Shown in pieces: positions 1 through 8,310 of a stretch of 48,848 nucleotides of DNA. The translations under genes and the position numbers were made by a program. Below the pieces are notes generated by a model. It did no database searches. It saw only the letters and a program-made list of their open reading frames with translations, and was not told the origin of the DNA. The DNA is from RGIG6291 sp964602275 (GTDB lineage Bacteria; Bacillota; Clostridia; TANB77; UBA1234). The stretch is from assembly GCA_964602275.1 (NCBI GenBank), contig CAZRQF010000001.1, forward strand, positions 1 through 48,848, written 5' to 3'. The number at the start of each line of letters is the position of its first letter. Position 1 is the stretch's first letter.

Positions 1-1
1 T

Positions 2-31
2 GAAAACATTCAAAAGATAGTTAGAAAATAA
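2..31 (+). other. possible tail of an upstream coding region
   Basis: Reading from base 2 gives nine sense codons and a TAA stop, followed by a T-tailed hairpin. This fits the last codons of a gene that begins before the window. The piece is too short to identify, and another frame also ends nearby, so the frame is a guess. Confidence 0.3.
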
Positions 32-45
32 AAGTTTAGAGATTA

Positions 46-71
46 AAAAAGCACAAAAATGTGCTTTTTTT
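46..71 (+). terminator. intrinsic terminator upstream of ftsE
   Basis: The repeat AAAGCACA / TGTGCTTT encloses a short A-rich loop and is followed by a run of T. It would end transcription of the gene left of the window. A and T runs on both sides could make it work in both directions. Confidence 0.75.
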
Positions 72-82
72 GTGTTTTTTTG

Positions 83-110
83 TTGAATGGCAACTTGATT
101 TTGATATACT
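83..110 (+). promoter_or_regulatory. promoter of the ftsEX operon
   Basis: TTGAAT at 83-88 and TATACT at 105-110 are 16 bases apart, with a TGA just before the -10 that makes an extended -10. Transcription would start near 117. The reading frame's first ATG at 59 lies in the terminator before this promoter, which supports the later start at 158 for ftsE. Confidence 0.6.
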
Positions 111-157
111 TTATTGGTAAAATTTATATGAAAATAAAAAATGGGAGCGAAGCGAAT

Positions 158-853
158 ATGATAAGATTTGAAAATGTTAGTAAGACATATGCAACTGGTG
201 TAGCAGCAGTGAAAAACGCTAGCCTAGAAATTGAAAAAGGAGAATTTGTTTTTATCATTGGTGGTAGCGGTTGTGGAAAATCAACAATGATAAAGATGAT
301 GCTTAAAGAACTTGAACCAAATTCAGGAAGAATATATATAAATGGAGCAGATATTACAAGATTGCCAAAAAACAGAATACCAAATTTGCGTAGAAGTATG
401 GGAATTGTTTTCCAAGATTTTAGACTTTTAGAAGATAAGACGGTTTATGAAAATGTTGCATATGCAATGCGTGTTATAGGTGCTAGTAGAAAAGCAATAA
501 AAAGACAAGTGCCAAATGTTCTTTCGTTGGTGGGACTTTTAAATAAAGCAAAGGCATATCCAGATCAACTTTCTGGTGGTGAGCAACAAAGAGTTGCCGT
601 TGCAAGAGCAATAGTTAACAATCCTGTAATGCTTATTGCCGATGAGCCAACTGGAAACTTAGACCCAGAAACAGCATGGGAAATAATGTCTTTATTAAAT
701 GATATAAATCGTAGAGGTACAACTGTTGTAGTTGCTACACACGCTAAGGATATTGTGGATAAAATGGAGAAAAGGGTTGTTACAATTAATAATGGTGTTA
801 TTTGTAGTGATATAAAGAAAGGTGGTTACAATAATGAGTATAAGTACAATTAG
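158..853 (+). CDS. ftsE: cell-division ATP-binding protein FtsE
   Basis: This is the cytoplasmic ATPase of the FtsEX complex, which couples ATP hydrolysis at the division site to activation of peptidoglycan hydrolases outside the membrane. The 231-residue protein has a Walker A GGSGCGKST at residues 35-43, an LSGGEQQR signature and a Walker B LIADEPTGNLD. The start at 158 (MIRFENVSKTY) was chosen because the family begins there, the longer frame starts before the promoter, and a GGAG lies upstream. It overlaps ftsX by 20 bases and heads an operon with ftsX and an M23 hydrolase. Other MacB/LolD-like ATPases are similar, but the neighbours settle the identity. Confidence 0.95.
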   Translation: MIRFENVSKTYATGVAAVKNASLEIEKGEFVFIIGGSGCGKSTMIKMMLKELEPNSGRIYINGADITRLPKNRIPNLRRSMGIVFQDFRLLEDKTVYENVAYAMRVIGASRKAIKRQVPNVLSLVGLLNKAKAYPDQLSGGEQQRVAVARAIVNNPVMLIADEPTGNLDPETAWEIMSLLNDINRRGTTVVVATHAKDIVDKMEKRVVTINNGVICSDIKKGGYNNEYKYN

Positions 854-1724
854 CTACTGGGTTTATGATGCTATAAATAGCATGAAGAAAAATAAGAAAA
901 ATGTTATCATTTCAATTGGTACAATGATAACTGTTATGGTTATAATTGCAATCACTTTTTCAGTTATAAAAAATGCAAGTTATGTGATAGAACAAAGAAG
1001 AAATATGGAGTCTAGAATATTAGCATGTGCAGTTGAAGGAGCAACTGAGGAACAAATTGCAAATATTAAAAGTCAATTAGATAGTATGCCAGAAGTGACC
1101 AGCTATGATTATCAATCATCAGCTGAAGGCTTACAGTATGCCATTTCACAAGATCCAATATTGGTAGAAGGCTTTTCAGATGAAATGCTTGAAACATTAT
1201 TTCCAGCAAGGTTTTCAATTTCGTTTTCAGAAGTTGAGGCAGAAGATGTTATCATACAAAAATTAAAAACCATGGATGGTATAGGCAAGGGAGCAGCTGA
1301 TATTCAACCAGCGGAAACTGCAAAAGAAGCAATTAGGCAAGCTAAGATATATCAAGTGCTTTGCACGGTGTTATTATCATACATAATAATTTTATCAGTA
1401 TTTTTGATTATGAATTCGACAAAGCTTATGCTTTATGCTAAGCGTAAAGAAATTTCTATTATGAAATATGTTGGTGCAACAGACGGATTTGTAAAAATTC
1501 CATTTATGATAGAAAGTGTTATAGTGGCTATTATAGCAGTTTTAATTACGGTTATTGTGTTTAACTTGCTATATCCACAAATAGTAAATATGATTACATC
1601 TGATTTGAAATTCTTACAATCTAAAGAAATTTTACCAAGTTTATTTGGAATGTTAACAGTAATTGGAATTGCAGTTGGTGTTGTTGGAAGTTCTATTTCA
1701 ATGAATAAGTATTTAGATGTATAG
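834..1724 (+). CDS. ftsX: cell-division membrane protein FtsX
   Basis: FtsX is the integral membrane partner of FtsE; its outer loop docks a coiled-coil hydrolase or hydrolase activator. The 296-residue protein has one membrane segment near residues 20-45, an extracellular domain of about 120 residues, and three more segments in the C-terminal half, which is the FtsX arrangement. The ATG at 834 (MSISTISYWVYDA) follows AAAGGTGG at a good distance, so it is preferred to the GTG at 822. The gene overlaps ftsE and is followed closely by its probable target, the M23 protein. Confidence 0.93.
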   Translation: MSISTISYWVYDAINSMKKNKKNVIISIGTMITVMVIIAITFSVIKNASYVIEQRRNMESRILACAVEGATEEQIANIKSQLDSMPEVTSYDYQSSAEGLQYAISQDPILVEGFSDEMLETLFPARFSISFSEVEAEDVIIQKLKTMDGIGKGAADIQPAETAKEAIRQAKIYQVLCTVLLSYIIILSVFLIMNSTKLMLYAKRKEISIMKYVGATDGFVKIPFMIESVIVAIIAVLITVIVFNLLYPQIVNMITSDLKFLQSKEILPSLFGMLTVIGIAVGVVGSSISMNKYLDV

Positions 1725-1744
1725 TGTATACGAAGGAGGAAAAA

Positions 1745-2863
1745 ATGAAAAAAATAGTTTCAATTTTTTTACTTGTGGTATTGCTTACCACTACGGTTTT
1801 TGCTGCAACCACACAGCAAAAATTAAACGATACAAATAGTCAAATAAAAGACAAAAAAAGTGAATTAAATAGTATCAAGTCAGAACAAAAAAGTACGCTT
1901 AGTCAAATTAATAGTTTAGATACAAGCATTAATTCGGCAACTAATCAAATAGAAAGCATAGAAGACGAAATTGATAGATTAGAAGATAGCATTGTGGTTG
2001 CGGAAGAAAATATTGAGTATATGCAAGAAAAATATGACGAGAAACTTGAACTTAGAAAAGATAGGGTTGTTGCATATTATAAAAGAGGCTCAACATCATT
2101 GGAAACTATTGCGAAAAATGTATCTGACCCTACGGATAAGTTATACTTAGAAAGAGCAATATCAAAAATTGCAGAATATGATAAAGAACTTTTAGAGGAA
2201 ATACAAGTAGAACAACTTGCGTTAGATACTGAAAAACAAGCATTAGAATCGGATATTACAAGATGTGCAGAACTTAAAGATGAGTTAGAAGTAAAAATAG
2301 CAGAATTAACAGAAACAAAAGAAATAAGAACAGAGTATTTGGCAACTTTAAACTCAGATGCTAAGGCACTTGAACAGTCAATAGATGCATTAACTAAAGA
2401 AGCTGATGCACTAGAAAAAGAACTTGCAAAAACTACTTCGACAGGAACATATACAGGTGGAAAAATGACATGGCCTTTGCCAGGACATTATATAATAACT
2501 TCAAAATTTGGAAATAGACTTCACCCAATATTAAAGGTATACAAATTGCATACAGGTGTTGATATAGCAGGTTCAGGATGCAATGGCTCGCCTGTTGTGG
2601 CAGCAGCTGCTGGAACTGTAATAAAAGCGACATATAGCACAGCATATGGAAATTACATAATAATAGATCATGGTGGCGGAATAACAACATTATATGCTCA
2701 CTCAAGCAAGTTACTTGTAAAAGCAGGTGACAAAGTAGAAAGAGGACAAGAAATAATGAAAGTTGGAACAACAGGATATTCAACAGGTCCACACTTACAT
2801 TTTGAAGTAAGAGAAAACGGAAAATATGTAAATCCATTAGATGGATATATATCAGTAAAATAA
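1745..2863 (+). CDS. secreted coiled-coil M23 peptidoglycan hydrolase (EnvC/PcsB-like partner of FtsEX)
   Basis: This 372-residue exported protein has a signal peptide (residues 1-20, ending TTTVFA), a long coiled coil at roughly 25-230 rich in K, E, S and Q, and a C-terminal M23 (LytM) endopeptidase domain from about 250. The metal-ligand motifs HTGVD and HLHFE are both present, so the peptidase looks active rather than a degenerate activator. The start at 1745 follows AAGGAGGA; the upstream GTG at 1724 overlaps the ftsX stop and lacks a site. A coiled-coil M23 protein behind ftsEX is a known arrangement in which FtsX holds the coiled coil; the direct interaction here is inferred from order. 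Confidence 0.9.
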   Translation: MKKIVSIFLLVVLLTTTVFAATTQQKLNDTNSQIKDKKSELNSIKSEQKSTLSQINSLDTSINSATNQIESIEDEIDRLEDSIVVAEENIEYMQEKYDEKLELRKDRVVAYYKRGSTSLETIAKNVSDPTDKLYLERAISKIAEYDKELLEEIQVEQLALDTEKQALESDITRCAELKDELEVKIAELTETKEIRTEYLATLNSDAKALEQSIDALTKEADALEKELAKTTSTGTYTGGKMTWPLPGHYIITSKFGNRLHPILKVYKLHTGVDIAGSGCNGSPVVAAAAGTVIKATYSTAYGNYIIIDHGGGITTLYAHSSKLLVKAGDKVERGQEIMKVGTTGYSTGPHLHFEVRENGKYVNPLDGYISVK

Positions 2864-2868
2864 GAATT

Positions 2869-2906
2869 AAAAAATAGTTAGTGAAAATGCTCACTAACTA
2901 TTTTTT
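2869..2906. terminator. bidirectional terminator between the M23 hydrolase gene and tagA
   Basis: A perfect 16-bp stem (2869-2884 with 2891-2906) and a 6-base loop, flanked by six A on one side and six T on the other, serves both convergent genes. The tagA stop codon lies inside the right arm. Confidence 0.9.
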
Positions 2907-3619
2907 GACTTTTTTACTTCTTTTAAAAACTTTGGCAATACCATCATTCTAGGAAGTCTAGTAGGTTCTTTTAAAAGTCGCCAAAACCATTCAAGGTGTA
3001 ATTTTATAAACAATTTTGGTGCTCTTTTAACAGTACCTGAAAGTACATCGATAGAACCGCCACAACCAATACCGATTTTAAAAATATTTTTTTCTAATAA
3101 CTCATTTATAATTTTTTCTTGCTTAGGTGCACCAACACCAACTAACAAAACATCAGGTTTAGCTTCTGAAATTTTTTCTATAATTTTTGCTTTTTTAGTA
3201 TCGTCAAAATAACCATCGTCAGCACCTAAAATTTTGATGTTTGGATATTTTTCCTCCATTTTTTGCTTAGCCATTTCGGCAATTCCTGGTTTGCTACCCC
3301 AAAAATAAAAGGAAATTGAGCCGTCTTTGCCAAGCTCTAATAAATTGCAAATCAAATCGTAACCAGCAACTCTCTCTTTTAAAGGCGTCCCTAAAATATT
3401 AGCACCTTTAATAATACCGATACCATCTGGAATAACCAAAGAAGCATTGTTAATAATAGCTTTAAACTCATTATCGTCTTTTGCTCTCATAACAATTTCT
3501 GGATTAGGAGTAACAATTAAATTGCCATTATCACCCTTCAAAAAAACTTTACACCTTTCCAAAGCTTCATTCATATCAACATTATCAAAATTAACACCCA
3601 AAACATTAACTTTATTCAT
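2894..3619 (-). CDS. tagA: WecG/TagA/CpsF family glycosyltransferase (N-acetylmannosaminyltransferase)
   Basis: TagA adds ManNAc from UDP-ManNAc to undecaprenyl-diphospho-GlcNAc, completing the disaccharide linkage unit of wall teichoic acid at the membrane face. The 241-residue protein shows the family motifs ASLVIPDGIGIIKGA (with the Asp proposed as catalytic base), GVGAPKQEKI, GCGGSIDVLSGT and a C-terminal HLEWFWRLLKEPTRLPRM block. GGAGGG precedes the ATG at 3619. It is transcribed alone and converges on the ftsEX operon, but lies close to tagO-mnaA, which makes the acceptor and donor. A different exopolysaccharide glycosyltransferase of the same family is possible. Confidence 0.88.
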   Translation of the reverse strand: MNKVNVLGVNFDNVDMNEALERCKVFLKGDNGNLIVTPNPEIVMRAKDDNEFKAIINNASLVIPDGIGIIKGANILGTPLKERVAGYDLICNLLELGKDGSISFYFWGSKPGIAEMAKQKMEEKYPNIKILGADDGYFDDTKKAKIIEKISEAKPDVLLVGVGAPKQEKIINELLEKNIFKIGIGCGGSIDVLSGTVKRAPKLFIKLHLEWFWRLLKEPTRLPRMMVLPKFLKEVKKSKNS

Positions 3620-3708
3620 ATAATCCCTCCAATTTAAGCAAAATTATATAACATTTAAACTTAATATGCAAATGTTCTGACAGCATTGTTTTATGTGTTG
3701 ATATTTAC

Positions 3709-3736
3709 TTGTAATATTCGTATTTTGTGATATACT
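3709..3736 (+). promoter_or_regulatory. promoter of the phosphatase-rpiB-tagO/mnaA operon
   Basis: TTGTAA at 3709-3714 and TATACT at 3731-3736 are 16 bases apart. An AGGAGG ribosome site lies at 3763-3768 before the ATG at 3774. Confidence 0.5.
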
Positions 3737-3773
3737 ATTTTGAGTAGAAATTTGTCATTTTTAGGAGGATTTT

Positions 3774-4250
3774 ATGTTTGATATTATGTTTGTATGCACT
3801 GGTAATATTTGTAGGAGTGCGATGGCAGATTGTATTTTAACTGATAAGATTTTGAAAAAAGGCTTGAGTGATAAACTTAGGGTTTGTTCTTCGGGTGTAA
3901 GTGCATATAATGGAGATATTCCAACAGATGAGGCTATTTTTGTTATGAGAAATGAATTTGATTTGGATTTGTCTAATCATAGAGCTACAAATGTTGAAGA
4001 TTCTGATGTTATGCATATGGACTTAATTTTGGCGATGACTCTTAGACATAAATTCTTTTTGATTTCAATGTATCCAGAATTAAAAGACAAGATTTATACT
4101 TTAAGAGAGTATGTTGGCGATGATGAAAATAGTGCTAATATTGATGACCCATATGGATATGGTGAGTCTGTGTATAGCTCATGTGCTGCTCAAATAAATG
4201 ACTGTATTGATAAATTATTGGTTAAACTAGAAAATGAAGGAAAAATATAA
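3774..4250 (+). CDS. low-molecular-weight protein-tyrosine phosphatase
   Basis: A 158-residue cytoplasmic phosphatase with the N-terminal P-loop VCTGNICRS (CX5R, nucleophile Cys near residue 7) and the general-acid region DDPYGYG. In Bacillus YwlE, the residue after GN is Thr and confers phosphoarginine selectivity; here it is Ile, as in tyrosine phosphatases, so a tyrosine substrate is more likely. It starts an operon with rpiB and tagO-mnaA; placement near polymer-synthesis genes fits control of cell-surface polysaccharide kinases, but no BY-kinase gene is in the window. Confidence 0.88.
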   Translation: MFDIMFVCTGNICRSAMADCILTDKILKKGLSDKLRVCSSGVSAYNGDIPTDEAIFVMRNEFDLDLSNHRATNVEDSDVMHMDLILAMTLRHKFFLISMYPELKDKIYTLREYVGDDENSANIDDPYGYGESVYSSCAAQINDCIDKLLVKLENEGKI

Positions 4251-4263
4251 TTTGGGGGTTTTT

Positions 4264-4701
4264 ATGATAGCGATTGGCTGTGATCACGGTGGATATTTAT
4301 TAAAAGAAAAGATAAAAAAAGAATATACAAATTTAGAATTTGAAGATTTTGGCACTTTTTCGGAAGATTCTGTTGATTTTCCTGACATTGCTATACCGCT
4401 TGCGGAAGCTGTTGCAAGTGGTAAATATGAAAAAGGAATTTTAATTTGTCGTTCTGGAATTGGTATGACAATTGCGGCAAATAAAGTAAATGGTGTAAGG
4501 TGCGCTCTTTGCTATAGTGGAGCTACTGCCAAATCTGCAAAGGAGCATAATAATGCTAATATTATTGCAATTGGTGCTGATGAATTGGATTTTGATATGG
4601 TAAAAAAAATTATAGATATTTGGCTTGATAGTAAGTTCTTAGATGGAAAATATCAATTAAGGCTTGAAAAAATAGGAAAGTATGAAGAAAGTAAGAGGTA
4701 G
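4264..4701 (+). CDS. rpiB: ribose-5-phosphate isomerase B (RpiB/LacAB family)
   Basis: RpiB interconverts ribose 5-phosphate and ribulose 5-phosphate in the pentose phosphate pathway. The 145-residue protein has GCDHGGY at the N terminus, a catalytic-Cys loop CRSGIGMTIAANK and the HNNANIIAIGA segment with the catalytic His. The usual loop is CGTGIGMSIAANK, so RS for GT is a mild departure. The ATG at 4264 was chosen because homologues begin MIAIGCDHGG and a GGGGG site lies upstream; the longer frame overlaps the phosphatase. The product links to rpe at 13.1 kb in the same pathway. Confidence 0.9.
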   Translation: MIAIGCDHGGYLLKEKIKKEYTNLEFEDFGTFSEDSVDFPDIAIPLAEAVASGKYEKGILICRSGIGMTIAANKVNGVRCALCYSGATAKSAKEHNNANIIAIGADELDFDMVKKIIDIWLDSKFLDGKYQLRLEKIGKYEESKR

Positions 4702-4706
4702 AAAAA

Positions 4707-6938
4707 ATGGTATTAAACATGATTATGGCTTTTGTAATTGCTTGTATTGCGGCAGCGATTGTTACTCCGTTTACAATTAGATTAGCTTTTAAAGTTGGTG
4801 CGGTTGATATACCAAAAGATGAAAGGAAAATTCATTCAAAAGCAATGCCTAGAATTGGTGGGCTAGCATTTATTTTTGGTTTTTTGATTTCAACTTTTAT
4901 AATGTTTGTATGTTGTGAAATTGATAAGACGATAAACTTTGTTGATGTTAATTTGATTGGCTTTTATGCGGGAGCTTTTGTAATTGTAATAACAGGACTT
5001 ATGGATGATATAAAAGGGTTAAAACCTTTTGTAAAATTAACAGGACAATTAATTGCAGCACTTTGTGTTGTGTTTTCGGGAATGCGTATAGCATATATTG
5101 AAATTCCGTTTTTAGAGATGTATGGACTAAATGAATTACTTTCAATATTAATTACAATTGGTTGGATTGTTGGTGTTACTAATGCAATAAATTTGATAGA
5201 CGGATTAGACGGTCTTGCGACTGGTGTTTCGGCAATATCGGTAATTTCGCTTTTAACAATATTTGTATTAAATGGTGCAGCTGAGATACCTCTTATATTG
5301 GTTGCAGCATTGCTTGGAAGTTTAATTGGCTTTTTGCCATATAATTTTAATCCGGCTAAAACTTTTATGGGAGATGTAGGGTCTAACTTTTTAGGATATA
5401 CATTAGCTACTGTTTCTATGCTTGGTATGGCTAAAACTTATACAGTTATGGCAATTGTATTACCTGTAATTGTACTAGCTCTTCCAATATTTGATACATT
5501 ATTTGCAATTGTTAGACGCTTGTTATCAGGTAAGTCAATTATGCAAGCAGATAGAGGGCATTTGCATCATAGATTACTAGATTTAGGATTAACACAAAAA
5601 CAAGCTGTACTTGTGCTTTATGCCATTACAGCTGTACTTGGAATTTTTGCAATTGTGTTAATGAAAAAAGGAATTTTAAGTTTAATTATTTTTGCTGCAA
5701 CGATACTGTTTCTTATATTGCTTGAAGCAAAAAATGTTTCTATTACTAAAAGAAAAACATTAGATATACCGGAGGTGAAGAATTTGTCAAATGGTGGAAA
5801 GTTAAGAATAATGCTTGTTTTTGGAACAAGACCAGAAGCTATAAAGATGTGTCCGCTTGCGTTAGAGTTAAAAAAGCATAAAGATATTGAAACTATTGTG
5901 TGCGTTACAGCACAACATAGACAAATGTTAGATCAAGTTTTAGAGGCTTTTAAAGTAGTGCCAGATTATGATTTGAATATTATGAAAGATAAACAAACAC
6001 TAAGTCATATTACAGCGGCAGTGCTTGAAGGATTATATGATGTAATTCAAAAAGAAAAACCTGATATGGTGTTAGTTCATGGTGATACTACAACTACACT
6101 TGCAGCAGCTCAAGCAGCTTTTTATGCCAAAGTAAAAGTAGGACATGTAGAGGCAGGACTTAGAACTTATGATAAGTATTCTCCATATCCAGAGGAAATG
6201 AACAGAAAATTGGTTACATCTATTGCTGATTTATTTTTTGCTCCTACACTTAATAATAAAAATAACTTGCTAAAAGAGTTAGTAAAAGAGGACGAAATTT
6301 ATATAACAGGAAATACTGTAATTGATGCTTTAAAAACTACTGTTAAATCAGAATATGAGTTTATACATCCAGAGCTTTCAAAAATAGATTTTAGTAAAAA
6401 GGTTATATTTATGACTGCTCATAGAAGAGAAAATTTAGGTAAACCACTTCATGATATATGTGAAGCAGTAAAAGAAATTGCAACTAACAATCCTGATATT
6501 GAGGTGATTTATCCAGTACATTTAAATCCGCTTGTTCAAGAAACTGCAAAAGAAGTTTTAGGAGAAGTTTTAAATGTACATTTGATTGAACCTTTAGATG
6601 TTATAACAACTCATAACTTAATAAATAAATCAACACTAGTTCTTACTGATTCGGGTGGAATACAAGAAGAAGCACCTTCACTTGGAAAGCCAGTACTTGT
6701 TTTAAGAAATGAAACTGAAAGACCAGAAGCCGTGGAAGCTGGTACTGTTAAAATTGTTGGAACAAATAAAGAGAAAATCATAGAAGAAACTACTAAGTTG
6801 CTAACAGATAGTTATGAATATAACAAGATGAGTAAATCTGCAAATCCTTATGGTGATGGCAAAGCGTGCGAAAGAATAGTTGATGCTATCAAATATTATT
6901 TTGGTCTTACAAATAAAAAAGTAAAAGAGATGAAGTAA
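4707..6938 (+). CDS. TagO-MnaA fusion: undecaprenyl-phosphate GlcNAc-1-phosphate transferase plus UDP-GlcNAc 2-epimerase
   Basis: One uninterrupted 743-codon frame joins two normally separate enzymes. Residues 1 to about 340 are a polytopic TagO/WecA transferase, with MDDIKGLKP near 98-106, NLIDGLDGLA near 161, FMGDVGSN near 220 and HLHHRL near 284; it starts the lipid-linked GlcNAc for teichoic acid. Residues about 366-743 are a soluble MnaA/WecB epimerase that makes UDP-ManNAc, with GTRPEAIKM, VHGDTTTT, HVEAGLR, HRREN and DSGGIQEEAP. At the joint a GGAGGTG (5771-5777) stands six bases before an in-frame TTG at 5784, so a separate epimerase of about 384 residues could also be made. The products feed TagA (2894-3619). 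Confidence 0.92.
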   Translation: MVLNMIMAFVIACIAAAIVTPFTIRLAFKVGAVDIPKDERKIHSKAMPRIGGLAFIFGFLISTFIMFVCCEIDKTINFVDVNLIGFYAGAFVIVITGLMDDIKGLKPFVKLTGQLIAALCVVFSGMRIAYIEIPFLEMYGLNELLSILITIGWIVGVTNAINLIDGLDGLATGVSAISVISLLTIFVLNGAAEIPLILVAALLGSLIGFLPYNFNPAKTFMGDVGSNFLGYTLATVSMLGMAKTYTVMAIVLPVIVLALPIFDTLFAIVRRLLSGKSIMQADRGHLHHRLLDLGLTQKQAVLVLYAITAVLGIFAIVLMKKGILSLIIFAATILFLILLEAKNVSITKRKTLDIPEVKNLSNGGKLRIMLVFGTRPEAIKMCPLALELKKHKDIETIVCVTAQHRQMLDQVLEAFKVVPDYDLNIMKDKQTLSHITAAVLEGLYDVIQKEKPDMVLVHGDTTTTLAAAQAAFYAKVKVGHVEAGLRTYDKYSPYPEEMNRKLVTSIADLFFAPTLNNKNNLLKELVKEDEIYITGNTVIDALKTTVKSEYEFIHPELSKIDFSKKVIFMTAHRRENLGKPLHDICEAVKEIATNNPDIEVIYPVHLNPLVQETAKEVLGEVLNVHLIEPLDVITTHNLINKSTLVLTDSGGIQEEAPSLGKPVLVLRNETERPEAVEAGTVKIVGTNKEKIIEETTKLLTDSYEYNKMSKSANPYGDGKACERIVDAIKYYFGLTNKKVKEMK
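5771..5786 (+). promoter_or_regulatory. internal ribosome binding site and TTG start for the MnaA half
   Basis: GGAGGTG at 5771-5777 is followed after six bases by TTG at 5784-5786, in frame with the epimerase domain and about 13 residues before its GTRPE motif. A site this strong and correctly placed inside a coding region suggests a former or working internal start. Confidence 0.6.
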
Positions 6939-6941
6939 AGC

Positions 6942-6966
6942 TAAGGTACGCATTTTGCGTACCTTA
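6942..6966 (+). terminator. hairpin after tagO-mnaA
   Basis: An 11-bp perfect stem, TAAGGTACGCA / TGCGTACCTTA, with a 3-base loop lies four bases past the stop. The T tract after it is poor, so it may be a weak terminator or a 3'-end stabiliser with read-through into rsmB. Confidence 0.55.
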
Positions 6967-7019
6967 TTAGAATTATTTTGAATATGAGATTTTATTTTAC
7001 TAGAAAAGAGGTACAAATT

Positions 7020-8297
7020 ATGAATGCAAGAGAGCTTGCAGTAAATGTGTTATACAAAATTGAAATTGGAGAAGCGTACTCAAATGCTATACTAAATAAA
7101 GAGTTAGAAAAAAGTGATTTAAGTGTGCTTGATAAAGGGTTAGTATCTGAACTTGTTTATGGAGTTACAACTTGGAAATTAACGCTTGACGAAATAATTA
7201 AAAGGTATTCAAGTATAAAGCTAAAAAAGATTTCTCCATGGATTATAAATATTTTAAGAATTGGTATTTATCAAATTACATTTTTAGATAAAATTCCTGA
7301 AAGTGCGGCTGTAAATGAAAGTGTTAAATTAGCTAAAAAATATGGGCATGAAGCATCGGCAAAATTTGTTAACGCTATTTTGAGAAAAATAGAAAAAAAT
7401 GAAATGGATAAGCTAGTAGATTACATAGCAACGAAGCCTATAATGGATGATGAAATAATTTCTATTTTAACTTCACATCCTTTATGGTTAGTAGACGAAC
7501 TATTAAAAGAATATGATAAAAAATTTGTAACTGAGCTACTTAATGCAAATAATATAACACCAGATATAACTATTAGAGTTAATACATTAAAAACAACAAG
7601 AGAAGAACTAAAAAAGCTTTTAGAGCTAAAAAATGTTGATTGTAAATTTGGCAATTTACCTGATAGTATATTGGCTAAAAAGATGAATAATTTTGAAGGC
7701 CAATTATATGTTGTGCAAGATGAAGCCGCTCAATTAGCTTGTTTAAAGCTAGAACCTCAAGAAGGTGATTATATATTAGATGCTTGTGCTGCACCTGGTG
7801 GAAAGACTACATATTTGGCACAACTTATGAATAACAATGGCAAAATTGATGCATGGGATATTCATGATAATAGAGTAAGACTTATAAAAGATGCAAGTGC
7901 TAAATTAGGAATAACGATTATAAACGAAAGAATGAGAGATGCATCACTTTACTACACAGAATGTTTTGAAAGATATGATAAAATATTGTTAGATGTTCCG
8001 TGTACGGGGCTTGGCGTTATAAGAAAGAAACCTGATATTAAATGGACAAGAAGATTAGAAGACATAGAAGAAATTGTGAATGTCCAACATAAAATTTTAG
8101 ATAACTGCTCACGATATTTAAAATCGAATGGAATACTTGTGTATAGTACTTGCACAGTTTTGAATATAGAAAATGGTAGCCAAGTGAGAAGATTTTTAGA
8201 TGAACATAAAGAATTTGAATTGCTTGAAGAAACAAATTTGTATCCACATATTGATGGTACAGATGGCTTTTATATAGCTAAATTAAGAAAAAAGTAA
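7020..8297 (+). CDS. rsmB: 16S rRNA (cytosine-967-C5)-methyltransferase RsmB
   Basis: RsmB methylates C967 of 16S rRNA using S-adenosylmethionine. The 425-residue protein has an N-terminal NusB-like helical RNA-binding domain (about 1-130) and a Rossmann methyltransferase domain with DACAAPGGKT, DVPCTGLGVIRKKPDIKW and YSTCTV. The two Cys of the m5C mechanism are in the PCTG and STCT motifs, near residues 326 and 377. The start at 7020 (MNARELAVNVL) matches the family and follows AAGAGGT; the 14 extra upstream codons are not conserved-looking. It is followed after 13 bases by rlmN, a common Bacillota pair. Confidence 0.94.
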   Translation: MNARELAVNVLYKIEIGEAYSNAILNKELEKSDLSVLDKGLVSELVYGVTTWKLTLDEIIKRYSSIKLKKISPWIINILRIGIYQITFLDKIPESAAVNESVKLAKKYGHEASAKFVNAILRKIEKNEMDKLVDYIATKPIMDDEIISILTSHPLWLVDELLKEYDKKFVTELLNANNITPDITIRVNTLKTTREELKKLLELKNVDCKFGNLPDSILAKKMNNFEGQLYVVQDEAAQLACLKLEPQEGDYILDACAAPGGKTTYLAQLMNNNGKIDAWDIHDNRVRLIKDASAKLGITIINERMRDASLYYTECFERYDKILLDVPCTGLGVIRKKPDIKWTRRLEDIEEIVNVQHKILDNCSRYLKSNGILVYSTCTVLNIENGSQVRRFLDEHKEFELLEETNLYPHIDGTDGFYIAKLRKK

Positions 8298-8310
8298 TGG
8301 GGGAATTTTA

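Noticed and set aside
59..157. N-terminal extension of ftsE in the longest frame
   Set aside because: It begins inside a terminator and before the promoter, and FtsE proteins start at the MIRFENV-type segment at 158.
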